Shown: piece after piece, positions 42,001-53,597 of the stretch
Position numbering within the stretch: the first letter of the stretch is position 1
Layout of the letters: every line of letters begins with the position of its first letter
NCBI GenBank assembly: GCA_009763385.1
Contig: VDCT01000041.1
Location: forward strand, 186,001 to 250,000
DNA length: 64,000 nt
Source of the DNA: Coix lacryma-jobi var. lacryma-jobi
Lineage: Eukaryota; Streptophyta; Magnoliopsida; Poales; Poaceae
Reading direction: 5' to 3'
The notes under the pieces: model-generated
Seen by the model: the letters and a program-made list of their open reading frames with translations, nothing else
The model's database searches: none
Told to the model about the DNA's origin: nothing
Program-made: the position numbers and the translations under genes

Positions 42001-43719
42001 TCTAAGCCCCATGAGAGTAGTTAGTGGTGTGTTAAAACCCATTAATATACTTTTTGTGGAGGCATAAAATAAAAAGACATCTGCATATTTAATTTCTACA
42101 CTGCATCTGTAAAAAGAAAAATCTAAAAAGAGACACTTTGGGAAACTGCTGAAATTCTAAAATGAGACACTATGGGAAACTGCTGAAATTCTGCTTAGTG
42201 GAAAGTAAGAACATAAATGATCTTAAGAGATTTAGACAACTTGACAAAGGGAAAGAGTGTTATTATTAACGCTTAATCAAGTTCCACTAGTTGTGTTGTC
42301 TATTTGAGTTCAGTAGAAAATAAAGAGGAGAAGGACTAAAGCAATTGCTAACGGTCTACTCATCTTCTGGGAAAAGAATTACGTCAAAATCCAGCTTGGG
42401 GGAAGGCATCCCCTGTGTATCAGCTAAGTATCTATTATCCTATAGAGTCATATAGTCAGAAATACATAAAAAGAATAATAGCCCAAAAAACAAAATAGAA
42501 TTCGACATTAAGAGTCCTATATATTGTCTTAAAAGAAAATACCAAAAATATGTGAGTACATGAAGACTCACTTTTTATTCTTTTGAGTCTTAGCTAGTAT
42601 TATTGTTTAAATAAATAGATTAGTTTAAAGTGTCAATGCCTAGGTTGATATAAACTTAATTTTGCTCATGATGAAAATGATGAATAGTTGCTTTGTCGTA
42701 ATCTCTTTTAAGTGCCTAGTGGTAGCCCTTAAATTTTCCTGAGTAAGGCTGTTTTGACAAGAAAATGAACTCTGATCTGAAACTTGTGGGTTGCAAATGC
42801 TTGATCTAAAGTCTAGGTAAATTGCTAGATATGATATAAGAAGGTTTGAGTTGTTGTTCATCTAATTCCTAGTGATACTTGAGTTCTGGGATATAATTTT
42901 GAAAAGCTTAAAAATTCACATGATGAGATCCTGTATGACATAACATGAATTCCTACCTAGAGCCTTATATACATTAAAAGAATCTTAAACTAAAGGCTAC
43001 TTGCTTTGTTTTAAGTTTTTAGCTATGGTTTGAAAAATTTATCATACTCTAGAGGTCAAGATCATTTTATTAAAAGATTCACTCTTCCGAAGTAGTATTG
43101 TGTTAGAAGCATGGGACTATGCAAAGTATAATAAGGAGGAAATAAAAGGGACAAGTGTTCGACTACCTCAAAAGGAAAAAAAGAAAGAGTATTGTGATAA
43201 AAATATGAAAGAAAAAGAATGATAGCCCATGGTCCCTCTAATTGCAACATGCCAGCAAGAGATGACAAATTACTATGAGTATGACATCTTTCTCCCTAGC
43301 TTTGAGCTTTGACTTGGTAAGGTATGCTACTAACTTCTTAAATATCCATATTTATCTATAGAAATAAGGAAAATGCACTGATAAGGAATTATAAAAAATA
43401 AATGAGTGACTTGAGAGTGTCATACAGTGGAATCTCTGAGTTTTATTTTGAAAGCGTATAAAAACTCCAGAACGAAGGTTGATCAAAGAATTAGAGACAC
43501 AGTGCTTCACTTGATTGTTCTGTCTTTGAATTCCTCAAGACCCAAGTAAGGTCAAAAGCTCCACAGTTGAAGGTAATATGAGTAAGTTTGAAGTCAGAAT
43601 AGTTAACTCTAATCCAATGAAAAATTCTTGTTTGAACACATGTGTACCTTTGAGGTGTGAAAGCATTGTAGCAATTCCTGATTCATCATGAATATTTGTA
43701 AGGAACTAGTAAAGGGTAA
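39018..43719 (+). other. non-coding interior of the LARD-like element
   Basis: No ORF exceeds about 75 codons in sense and none resembles a known family. Some modules recur in loose form: CCCTTCGGGTA...TGCAGGA at 40140 and 40618, and GGTAAMTCGGTAKTTATC at 40018 and 41873 with a related site near 40868. GGGAAACTGCTGAAATTCT occurs at about 42140 and 42173. Homopolymeric A/T and GAAAA-rich parts are common. Function would be in RNA packaging or replication, if any. Confidence 0.7.
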
Positions 43720-43731
43720 GCTTGGGGGAGT
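43720..43731 (+). other. polypurine tract of the LARD-like element
   Basis: GCTTGGGGGAGT directly before the 3' LTR. Confidence 0.7.
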
Positions 43732-45491
43732 TATTGACACTGGTTATCTATCAAAATTAATAGAGAAATGAATATGAAAGGGTATGAATTCAATCACCAA
43801 CAAAGGTTTAGGGGTTTAATTGATAATATTCCACGAGTTTTGGTGAATTGTGATTCTGCAGGGACTAAACAGGAAAACCAGCACTCATTACTTCTCCTAG
43901 AAGGAACCCGATGGAAGATTACGGAACCGACGCATCAGGAATACTCTAGAAGGACCTAGAGGACACCAGAGGGCACCACGAGGCGACCCATGGGGGGAGA
44001 CCACTGGGCCCCTCGACCGGTCAGGTGGGCCCACCGGTCGGTCCCCCCTGGGCCCGATGGCCTCCATCTTCTGGAACCTTCTTTCACCGCCTATGAGGAT
44101 GCATCTCCGCCGTACCTAAAGTCAGTTTGATCCAAGGGCCACGGTTCCTCGCCCAGGGCTATATAACTAGACCCCAGACCCCCTCTCTCAATCATCATCA
44201 GATCTCAAGTCATTAGAAGAGTAGGAGGATCAATCAGAAACCCTAACTTCCTTAGAGCCACATCAACTTAGGCATAGCTAGATAGAATTAGAATTAGAAG
44301 AGGCAAGCTTCGCTTGGATTCCGGATCTAGTCACGAGAAGGCTCGGTAAACCCAAGATCTTCTCTCTTGTATCAACATTATGGATCTAATTATGTTTCTA
44401 GTTCATAATTGTTCTTCATTGTTCATGTTCTAGTTCATCGTCTAGTTCATCTTCTAGTTCTTAATCTAGTTCTAGTTCGTGTTCTAGTTCATACTCTAGT
44501 TCATCTACATGTTCTAGTTCATCATATTGTTCATCCTTGTGTGCTAGTTCATAATAGTTTAGAGACAATTGATATGACTAAGACATTAATTACTATATTC
44601 TCAATTATAATGTTCATAGTCTGCTTTGATTATATATTTGGCATAGATAGACTATCTTCGTATTCATGCTCATGTTCGTATAGCACTCACCCTATCGTGC
44701 GAGGGGTGGGTGGTAGACATTGTGTAAGCGTGGTGTTTATACATTGTTTATCTGCGAATGCTCCCTATGTTCCGGATAGAGTGGTAGATCGCGGGTGTGA
44801 CAGGCATGTTGAGTCCTTTGTATTCCACCCCTCGAATATAGGCATCGTATGGCTCAATTAACTCATGGTCTAGGGGTTACTCTGTTTGGCACCTTTACTA
44901 TAGAGTTGCCTCTTGAATATGAATATGGGATAACCTAGCCAATGATTGCCAAATATAATTGCACTAATCAATGTATATTATGACTTATAGTTAGAATAAC
45001 TTAGGAATACTTCTTTATAATGTCTATTCTAATCCGCATGCCTTGTCTAAGTTGAAATGCTCTAAGGATTATCATAGATTGATCTGTTATCATATATTCC
45101 TTTATAGTGTACCTCATTATTTGACTGATCCCTGTTTAGGATAAAGGAGTGTGTTCTCACTTTGTTCTCAATTCTCCTATCACATGTGTATAGTAGCTTT
45201 AGTTCTTGTCCTTATTCACCTCACTTCATTCCTAGTGCTAAATATAAATAACGACACTTGGAACATCTCTGGGTAAAATGCTGCTACAACGGGTGTATTT
45301 ATCTGTGCGCTTGCAGGTAAATATTTATCTTTAGAGTCAGTGCTATGATATAATCACATTGCTAGTTTCATGTTGGGGATGACAACTTGACGCTAAGTGA
45401 TGCTAGTAGTGTCCCGTGCATTTCTAGTGCCTTCACTAGGTTGGTATTCATAAAGTATATTTTTGAGTGACCGCACTAAGAAGTGTCAACA
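43732..45491 (+). repeat. 3' LTR of the LARD-like element (1760 bp)
   Basis: It starts TATTGACACTGG and ends AGTGTCAACA like the 5' LTR. It keeps the segment of about 680 bp (roughly 44505-45195) that the 5' LTR lacks. The segment includes AT-rich sequence related to the 8026-9262 LTR. Confidence 0.9.
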
Positions 45492-45781
45492 TGCGCACAA
45501 ATGTTCTCCCATAATTCATGGGCGTCCTTGTGGTTCCAAACACGATTGAACACATCCTTGCAAATGCCTCTAAAGATTATGTTTTTGGCCTTTGCATTCC
45601 ACTTTTCATTTTCCTCCTCATGTGGAGTAAGATGAGTGGCGTCTTTGGGCTTGGTGAAGCCGTTGATCGCGACTTGGCGGCATTTGACATCTACCGCCTC
45701 TAGGTACGACTCCATACGGATTTTCCAATATGGAAAGTCGTCTCCCTTGAACATGGGAGGTGGTCCATCACCTCCGGACAT
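45492..45781 (-). pseudogene. copia gag, C3, N-terminal part before the insertion
   Basis: The minus-strand ATG at 45781 gives MSGGDGPPPMFKGDDFPYWK, followed by IRMESYLEA and KDAHELWENICA. FKG.DF.YWKIRME.YL is the usual N-terminus of SIRE/Maximus gag. It begins 40 bp after the primer site and is cut at ENICA by the LARD-like element. Confidence 0.9.
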
Positions 45782-45820
45782 CTTAACTCTAGGCGGTTAA
45801 GCCTAAATCGAGAGCACGAG

Positions 45821-45832
45821 GCTCCGATACCA
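45821..45832 (-). other. primer-binding site of C3
   Basis: The minus strand reads TGGTATCGGAGC, two bases inside the LTR and identical to the C2 site. Confidence 0.85.
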
Positions 45833-45834
45833 AT

Positions 45835-47870
45835 TGAAAGGATCAAGATGCCCAAGAGGGGGTGAATTGGGCTTTTCTAAACTTTTTGCAACAATTAAAA
45901 CCTATAAGCCCAATTGACCCCTTTGTGCCTAAAGTGTGTTTCGCTAAACTCTACCGCACAAAAGACTGTCTCTAATCCATTCCTACTCTAGCATGGCAAT
46001 TCAATTATGAAAGAACAAGAAAATTGCGGAATTGAATTGCTCAAATGTAAATACGTATGTAAAGAGAGTAGAAATGACTCGACGACTTTTTCCCGAGGTA
46101 TCGAGGTGTCGGCACACCCCCTAGTCCTCGTTGGAGCACCCGCGCAAGGGTATAGCTCCCCCTTGATCCGCGCAAGGATCAAGTGCTCACTATGAGCTGA
46201 TTCTTCGCCACTCTGGCCCAGTGAATCGCTCACTATCGGTCACAACTTCGCTTGGATCACCCACAAAGCCTCCGGATGATCACCAAGCTTCTCAATCACC
46301 ACCAAGCTGTCTAGGTGATGCCGATCACCAAGAGTAACAAGATAGAACTCTCACTTGACCAAGCCAAGGCCAAAGAGATGGATGGATGCACACTTGCTAC
46401 TCAATTCTCACTAGGAGGTCACTAATTCTCACAATTAGCAAATCTCTCAACCTCACTAGGGCTCTTGCTCTTCCTTGCTCTCTCAAGGTGTTTTTTAACA
46501 GGTGAAATGGGCAAGAACACTCTAATAGAGGTTGAGGAGGAGTATTAATACTCCCCCCAACCGACCATCCAAAAGAGCACTGAAACAGTACAGTTTCGGG
46601 GGCATCGGACGCTCTGATGCCTGGCATCGGACGCTCCGATGCCCTCGACCCAACGGTCAACTGTACTTTTCTGACACACATTTTAAAGGAGCATCAGACG
46701 CTGGTGGCATCGTCCGATGCCTCTGCCTCGGACGCGTCCGATGCAGATTCAACCTCTCTGGACCTACATCGGACGCTGGCCCTCAGCGTCAGATGCCAGC
46801 GTCCGATGTGCCCCTCAGGGCACTCTCTCATGAACAGTGGCATGGGCGTGTCCGATGTGACACCATCGAAGCGTCTGATGCCACGCACTAGCATCTTCCA
46901 AGTCTAGTGAGCATCGGACACGCGTTCGATGCCCACCAGGCCAGCGTCTGATGCCCTTCTGAGTGCCAAAACGATTTCGGATCGCGAGCTGCCTTAACGA
47001 TTTTTCATCCTCACGACATAAGGGCTCTCTCTCAGCTACCTAGGGCTATGAAATAACAAGTGTGCACCACACCTCCTAAGACTATTTTACTACCGATGCC
47101 CTAAGAGATAGTACAGTTGAGGCAACGGTCAACTGAAGGGGGGGTTGTAGACATCGTACTACCTGTTAGACATTTTAAAGGAGCAGCGTCCGATGCCATC
47201 ACATAGGACGCGTCCGATGCAGATTCAACCTCTCTGGACCTACATCGGACGCTGGCCCTAAACATTCGATGTCAGCGTCCGATGTGCCCCTCAGGGCACT
47301 CTCTCATGAACAGTGGCACGGGCGTGTCCGATGTGACACCATCAGAGCGTATGATGCCACGCACTAGCATCTTCCTTCCAAGTCTAGTGAGCATCGGACG
47401 CGCGTCTGATGCCCACCAGGCCAACATCTGATGCCCTTCTGAGGGTCGAAACGACTTCGGATCGCGACGCTGCCTTAATGACTTTTCATCCTCACGACAT
47501 AAGGGCTCTCTCTCAGCTACCTAGGGCTACGAAATAACAAGTATGCACGACACCTACCTCAATAGTCTTATCTAGGTCAAGCTACTGATTCACACTCCCC
47601 TTTATAGTACGGTCAAAGGAAAAATAAAGACCTAAAACCTAAGTGTCCTCCAACACTAAGTGACACTTAGCGCTAGCCTATCACCATCTTCGTCGTCTGT
47701 CTTTTAAAAACTGAATCGATTTCCATCGCCAGGGACATGAACTCCATATGCCCTTATCGTCGCCATTACCATGACCTAACTTATCCCTGTTTCTACAAAA
47801 CACACGTTAGTCACAGCAATCTTGTGTTTCATCCAATCACTGAAACCCACTAGGGGCCTAGATGCTTTCA
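45835..47870 (-). repeat. 5' LTR of C3 (2036 bp) with an internal duplication
   Basis: On the minus strand it starts TGAAAGCATCTAGGCCCCTA and ends CATCTTGATCCTTTCA. Motifs GCGTCCGATG/CATCGGACGC fill 46600-47430. A block is present twice (about 46651-47075 and 47123-47556). Confidence 0.9.
46651..47556. repeat. tandem duplication of ~430 bp in the C3 LTR
   Basis: CAACGGTCAACTG at 46651 and 47123, TTTTAAAGGAGCA at 46681 and 47173, and the CCTAGGGCTAYGAAATAACA block near 47041 and 47522 mark the two copies, 470-490 bp apart. Confidence 0.85.
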
Positions 47871-48140
47871 CGGGTGTTATCTGAAGTGCAGGGATGGGCA
47901 CCAAGAGCTCCAATGCTGAAGGCGGACAAGTTTGCAATTGCTCTGATCAAGAACCAAGTACTCCATGGACAGAGCAAGCACATCGAGCTGAAGTATCACT
48001 TTGTGTGAGTCTGCAGACAATGACCTAATCAACATGGATTTTGTCAAAAGTGAAGAACAACTAGATGACATTCTGACAAAGGCTCTAAGCAGAGTCAGAT
48101 TTCATGTGTTGCATGCCAGGATCGATATGCTTGTTGTAAA
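47871..48140 (+). pseudogene. remnant of a different copia RNase H, C-terminal end
   Basis: Plus-strand reading gives KFAIALIKNQVLHGQSKHIE, then LKYHFV and, after a frameshift, LADI-like and ALSRVRFH-like pieces. K.PVLHG.SKHIE..YHF is the C-terminal RNase H signature of copia pol. The wording differs from C2 and C3, so this is another, older element into which C3 probably inserted. Confidence 0.7.
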
Positions 48141-48202
48141 TATTCAGCACAGCAAGGTCTAGAAGATTGTTGATTGTATTCCTTGTGTGCTGATTAGACT
48201 TA

Positions 48203-48329
48203 GAGCCGTTAGGTTCCCACCCACTAAACTTTAGTCACTTTTAATAGCAACTCTTACTAAAAAGGAGATGTTTGGTATTTTAGCCGCTAAAAGTGACTAA
48301 AGCTTAGTGGGTATGATCCAAACAGGCCC
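48203..48329. mobile_element. Tourist-like MITE (PIF/Harbinger), 127 bp
   Basis: Flanking TTA copies lie at 48200-48202 and 48330-48332. The ends are long inverted repeats: the left GAGCCGTTAGGTTCCCACCC and the reverse complement of the right GGGCCTGTTTGGATCATACC share most positions, and both continue into ACCCACTAARCTTTAGTCAC. TTA duplication and a GGGCCTGTTTGG end fit Tourist. Confidence 0.8.
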
Positions 48330-48332
48330 TTA

Positions 48333-49270
48333 GCATATTTGCACTTAGTATCTTAAGTTTGACAGCACCAAACGAGATCGTGTCCACTGTGTTCGCGTGA
48401 GTTGTGTATGTGTGTGTTCCTGGCCGTGACGTGATCTTGCCGGCAGCGCTGTTTGCGTTCTCTCCGGCAAGTTCTAACAGCTGAAACAATCGTTTGCATG
48501 TGAAGCGACATGTTTATTTCATTGTTATGGAATTAAACCAACATTCACGACGACGTGTCTGTTATTCATCTCCATATGCAATAGAACAAGAAGACAGACA
48601 TTCATTCTTATTCAACATTAAATGGCCATTTCTAACTCATGGATTTATTGAATGGCTGCAGCTATGGTAATCAAATATTACCGTTGGAGCACACGAAACT
48701 GATTGCCATCTGCGAACGGAAGTAAAGGACTTCCTTGCAATTTACTACACGCTTAAAATGGAACAGAAGTTAATCTTCGAAATTAGAGCGCTCTGAAACC
48801 AGAATTCCAATGCTTACTAGGTTCAGCTCAGCTCATAATTCCACAGAAGCCTCATCAGATTCTTCAAGAATGTGAAGCTGTTGCAGCATGTAATCAGGAA
48901 AAACCAGCAACTAACATGGCTGGTGAGCTGTTTTAAAAGTACTGCTGCCTTTGGTTCCATGTGATCACAAACAAAAGTTACTATGTTCATTTTTCTAGTT
49001 TCTGGCTGCGGTGCCTCCTGTTGCCAACAATAACCTGTTGTACAATAGTAACTTTCAATGATATGATCGCCGTAATTGTTAAAAGGTAAAAGAGTGAAGG
49101 TTACTATCTTCTGCAAAATGTTTGTAAGTTTAACAATATGGTCTAATAATTTGCAGTAGTACAGGCAATACAATGCTAACATCTTATCTTAAAAAAATAA
49201 TGCCTCAATGACATTGCAAATAATGAACTGTTATTAGTGTTTTTTAGATTCGTATAATTAAAACATTTCA
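48333..49270. other. no recognised feature
   Basis: AT-rich sequence with only short chance ORFs. It may include the 3' end of the old copia at 47871-48140, but I cannot place an LTR boundary. Confidence 0.5.
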
Positions 49271-50931
49271 TTGTCAGTCAATCCAGGAATCTCCAAGGAG
49301 ACTTTTGCCACTAAACTGCAGGTCAGTGATCAGATTGTTACATCTCAAGAGGATCAACAGGATGCTGTTCTGGATTTCTATGATAATCTGCTAGGTTCAC
49401 CTGAAGACAGAGACTATAGAATAGACCACTCTGCCCTCCATATACAGCAACATGATCTTGCATCCCAAGATGATCCATTCTTGGAAAAGGAAGCATGGGC
49501 AACTAACAAAGGCATGCCATTGGACAAAACCCCAGGGCCAGATGGGTGCACGGGCCGTTTTTATAGGTCCTGTTGGGGCATTATAAAAGGTGATGTGCTG
49601 CAGGCTCTTTCAGCTATTGAGTGTGGTCATGTTTTCAGATTTAAACTCCTCGACATAGCTTTCATAACTCTGTTACCCGAACTGGAGGATGCCATGCAAG
49701 TTAAAGACTGCAGACCGATTAGCCTTGTATACAGCTTTGCGAAGTTGGTGACAAAAACCTTGACCAACCGATTAGCTCCTTTACCAGTTTGATATCTATA
49801 AATCAAAGTGCTTTTGTGTGAGGAAGGAATATTCACAATAACTTCTTATTTGTCCAACAACTGGCTAGGAGTCTGCACAAAAAGAAGCCAGACATCCACC
49901 CGAAATTAGAGATTTCTAAGGCTTCTGACTCAGTTTCTTGGTCTACTTGTTGGAAGTGTTACAACATAAGGGGTTTTGGTTGGCGCTGGAGGAATCTCAT
50001 GTCTGCTGTAATCTACCTCCTCAACGCGGATTATTTTGAATGGAGAGCCTGGGAGATCCTTTCTCAGGGAGATCCTTTATCCCCAGTGTTGTTTATCCTT
50101 GTTATGGATGTTCTTAATTCCCTGGTGAACCAAGCTGCTGAAATGAATCTGTTGCAACCACTTGCTGTCCAAGGAGCCAAGCACAGGATCTTTCTATGCA
50201 AATGATGCAGTAGTATTCCTTCGGCCTTTGAGTGTTGATCATCATACTATCATGCTGGTGCTACAAATTTTTGGTCATGCCTCGGGTCTCAAGACTAACA
50301 TGACAAAAAGTTCAGTGACATCCATTCAATGTTCAGAGAAGGATTTAGTTCTCACCTCCAATATTCTGTCATGTGCTGTGAAAGGTTTCCCTTGCACTTA
50401 CCTTGGCCTACCACTAACAATACGTAAACCTACAAAGTCCGATACCCCTAGTGGATAAGGTCGCTGGTCATCTTCCAGGTTGGAAGTCTTCTCTCATGAA
50501 CAGGGTACTACTATCCAGCACAACTATCCATTACTTGATTGCTTTGGATTTACTAAAATGGGTGTTTAAAGCAATTGACAAGAAGCGAAGAGAGTTTCTT
50601 TGGAAAGGTCAGAAGCAGGCCAATGGTTGTCTAGTTTCTTGGGAAAAGGTTCATCACCCTTTGCAGTATGGTGGGCTGGGTATACATAAGCTCGAAACTT
50701 TGAGCAGGGCTAAACAAAGATAATTTGCGACCTTGAGTGGATTACCTATCCAAGTCCAGCAGAATGGCCGAGCCCTTTTTGTCATCGCTGTTATCTGTAT
50801 ATTGGGCCTTGGAGAATCTGTAAAATTCTGGAAAGATCATTGGCTACAAGGAAAGACTATGGCTGAGCTTTCCCCAAACCTGTACAGTTCGGTTCCTAAA
50901 ACTATAATACAGGCTAGGACAGTTGCTCAGG
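49271..50931 (+). pseudogene. LINE reverse transcriptase, first part, dead
   Basis: This is a non-LTR (L1-type) RT. The open frame 49271-49792 has KTPGPDGCTGRFYRSCW, then FITLLPELEDAMQVKDCRPI and LVTKTLTNRLAPL. The following blocks are in other frames: QGDPLSPVLFILVMDVLNSL near 50064-50120, and the catalytic region at 50192-50206 as FYAND instead of the usual YADD, so one catalytic Asp is changed. Later parts (FPCTYLGLPLTIRKP, LPGWKSSLMNR, EFLWKGQKQANG) extend to 50930. The endonuclease half is missing upstream. A small gypsy element interrupts it, and it resumes at 53598. Confidence 0.88.
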
Positions 50932-51055
50932 CCCTCTGTCAAGGGCGGGGTTGAACCCTCGGGTAGCTGGACCTCGGCTGCGACGCCGAACGAGCAATTG
51001 GATCGCTTGGCGCAGGATGGTGAGGACGACGCGGAGGTGTCAGAGGTGGTCCGCC

Positions 51056-53208
51056 CAAAGTAGTGTTGTAGATTTGAATATCGTCAAAGAAGACAAGCAC
51101 AAACCGGCGGAGGTAGGCGCGCAGAACGTCGTTCATCAAGACCTAGAATGTCGTTGGGGCGTTACACAACCCAAACGGCATCACCAGGAACTCATAGAGG
51201 CCATCGTGGGTGCGGAACGCCGTCTTGTGGACGTCCTCCGGCCGCATCCGCACTTGATGGTACCCTGACCTCAGGTCCAGCTTGGTGAAGAAACGCTCTC
51301 CATGGAGCTCGTCGACGATGGGGATGGGGAACGCATCCTTGACGGTGAGGGTGTTGAGGGCGCGGTAATCGACGCAGAAGCGCCATGAGACGTCAGCCTT
51401 CGTGACCAGGAGGACCCGTGAGGAGAACGCAGAGTCGCTGTGGCGGACAATGCCCTGCTCGATCATGACGGCACATTGCCGCTCCAGTTCATCCTTGTGG
51501 GCCGTCGAGTACCGGTACAGCGGACTGCGACGGGGGGTGCACCTGCCTTAAGGATGATGGCGTGGTCACGGGCGCGCTGCGGGGGCAGACCCCTAGGCTC
51601 GGCGAAGACGTCCTCGAAGGAGAACAAGAGTGCGTCGAGGAGCGACCCACTGGCCCTATCGCTGCGTGGAGGCGCGGATCGCTGGCCGATGGCACGCCCC
51701 ATCAACAGAAGGCGCGCTCGTAGTACCAGAAGGACATGGAGCACTCCTCGAAGTCCAAGACGATCGGGCCCAGTGTCGCCATCCACTGAGTGCCCAGAAC
51801 CATGTCGTACCTTGCAAGCGGCATGGCAAAGAGATCGACGGTGAAGGTCGTGTTGTCGATGGAGACCGGGGCATGTCGGATCACGCCAGGGTAGGCGACC
51901 TTCTCGTCATTGGCCACGGTCGCCATCAGGCGCGGACGGGGCTGAACTGGCAGCCCAGTGCGCTGAGCTGCCTCCTCGGCGAGGAAGCTGTGGGTGGAGC
52001 CGCTATCCAGGAGGGCGAGGAGGACGTAGTGCCCAATGACACCCTGATCTGCATGGTGTCATGGTGTCGGAGAACGGGACACCCGCGACCGCGTGCAAGG
52101 AGAAGATGGGCGCCTCCATCTCGGGTGCCCCCATCCCCGGCGTCTGCGGCGTCGTCGGTGACCTCATCGTTGTCATCCACTATGCTATGCAGGAGGAACA
52201 GGCGCTTGCAAACGCGGTTGTGCCCTCGACCATACTTCTCGTCGCAGTTGTAGCACAAGCCGAGGCGGCGACGCTCCTCTTGTTCCGCCTGGGAGAGGCG
52301 TTTGATGGTGCGCCCCTCCACTGTGATGGTCGTCGGGAGCCTGGGAGAGGCGGGAGCCCGGCACCGACCAGCGCGGGCAGGGCCAGCCGCTGGGTCGGTG
52401 CCGGCAGGAGCCCGCGAGGTGCAGCCCTGGGCGGCTGTGGGGCGTACTGCTCGCGGAGCTCGAACTGTCGGGCCAAACTCATGGCCGCCACCAAGGACTA
52501 CGGGTTCTGGATCCGTACGTCAATGCTGAGCAGCGGTTGAAGGCCGCCGGTGAATAGCTACACCCACTGGGCTTCGTCGAGGGGGCCGGCCCGTGGAAGG
52601 AGCGCTTGGAAGCGGTCCTGGTAGTCGGCGACCGTGGTGTGGCGCCGGCACTCAGCAAACTCAACCAAGGGGGCCAAACGCAGCGGTGGTCCGTAGCGGA
52701 GGTTGAGGAGCTCCTTGAACCGGCCCCACGATGGGGTACCCTCATCCGTTTCGACTTGGATGTACCACATCCGTGCCCCTTCGTCGAGGTTGTAGGACGC
52801 CACCCACACCTTCTCTTCTTCCATGATCCGCTGCTGGTGGAAGTACGACTCGCATCGGTTGATGAAGATGAGTGGGTCAGACTTGTCGTCGAATTTCGGA
52901 AAGTCCATCTTCTGGCTGAAGGCCTGCTTGCCGCCCGACGAGGAGGAACGGTCGGAGTAGAGGGCCGCGATGGCCTTAGCGTTGGCCTCCATCGCCTTGG
53001 CGTTAGCCTCCGCGGTGGCCTGCAGGGTCTTGATGGCTGCTGCTAGGGCCTCGACGGAGATCTTGAGGTCGCCGTTGTCACCCATTGAGGCGGGCGCGGC
53101 TGTTGGAGGGAATGAGGGCGCAGCGGCTGCTGGTGGTGGGTTAGGCGACGTGGTGGTTGTAGGGGAAGTAGAGCGGAAGGACGAGGATCGCCGGAATCCA
53201 GATACCAA
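51056..53208 (-). pseudogene. gypsy gag-pol fragment of the small element
   Basis: Gag (53208-52558) is open: MVSGFRRSSSFRSTSPTTTT, then KMDFPKFDDKSDPLIFINRC and WYIQVETDEGTPSWGRFKEL. After stops and frameshifts a knuckle follows (CYNCDEKYGRGHNRVCKRL, near 52220-52260), then protease-like VLGTQWMATLGPIVLDF (51820-51760). RT has WRFCVDYRALN, FFTKLDLRSGYHQVRM and FLVMPFGLCNAPTTF (51390-51143), and after a frameshift VFFDDI near 51075. The frame then leaves coding sequence. RNase H and integrase are gone. Several stops and shifts make it non-functional. Confidence 0.85.
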
Positions 53209-53209
53209 G

Positions 53210-53592
53210 TGTCAAGGGCGTCGAACCCTTGGGTAGCTGGACCTTGGCTACGTAGTTCGTATTCGCGATCCGTCTTCTCCAGCGAGGTTTTGCCCCTTTG
53301 CCGCAGAGGCTTAGGGTTTAGACAACGGGAGAGAGATTAGATGGGAATATCTTTCTTTTTAAAACAACGTACGGTACAGGGGATATATGGCAGAGGCCCA
53401 AACCAAACTTTCCTAAACTTATCGAGCCAAACTAGGAAACTAATCTCTCTTTCCCAATCCTAGCCACCTGCGGTTGCCTCCTCCTGCGCGCAGGGCGAGC
53501 CCACACGCGCGCCTGCTGCGCGCTCAGTAGCGCGGAGAACGCACGCTCGTTGGCGCTCGGGGCGCCTGGTGTACGTGCGCCGCCACATGACA
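53210..53592 (-). repeat. 5' LTR of the small gypsy element (383 bp)
   Basis: Plus-strand ends are TGTCAAGGGCG and CCACATGACA. Its inner end closely matches 50937-50980, which is what remains of the 3' LTR. Confidence 0.85.
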
Positions 53593-53597
53593 CCCTC

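Larger units (their letters stand above)
37644..45491 (+). mobile_element. large non-coding LTR element (LARD-like), 7848 bp
   Basis: Five-base flanks AGCGC (37639-37643) and TGCGC (45492-45496) differ at one base. Removing the element restores the C3 gag frame (ENICA then LHEG). The LTRs are 37644-38722 and 43732-45491. A tRNA-Asp primer site follows the first LTR and a purine tract precedes the second. The ~5-kb interior has no gag or pol. I assign plus orientation from the primer site and purine tract. It must borrow proteins from a relative. Long LTRs plus a long non-coding interior match the LARD type (compare rice Dasheng). Confidence 0.88.
32263..47870 (-). mobile_element. SIRE/Maximus-like copia C3, 3' end lost, gag split by a non-coding LTR element
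   Basis: On the minus strand: 5' LTR (47870-45835), primer site, gag start (45781-45492), insertion 45491-37644, rest of gag (37643-35489), pol (35480-32263). The 3' non-coding region and 3' LTR are missing. Excluding the insert, about 7.8 kb of the element remain. The LTR ends TGAAAG/CTTTCA match the type seen in element A. Confidence 0.9.
50937..53592 (-). mobile_element. small Ty3/gypsy element, internally deleted, inside the LINE
   Basis: TSDs CCCTC lie at 50932-50936 and 53593-53597. On the minus strand: LTR (53592-53210, 383 bp), a TGGTATCTGGA primer site, gag, zinc knuckle, protease-like region, part of RT, then a jump near 51060 into a short piece of 3' LTR ending at 50937. Short LTRs and the gag wording suggest a Reina-type chromovirus, which is inferred. 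TGTCA/TGACA ends are visible. Confidence 0.88.

Noticed and set aside
47871..48140. Part of copia C3
   Set aside because: It lies outside C3's LTR, is on the opposite strand, and its RNase H wording differs from C3 and C2.
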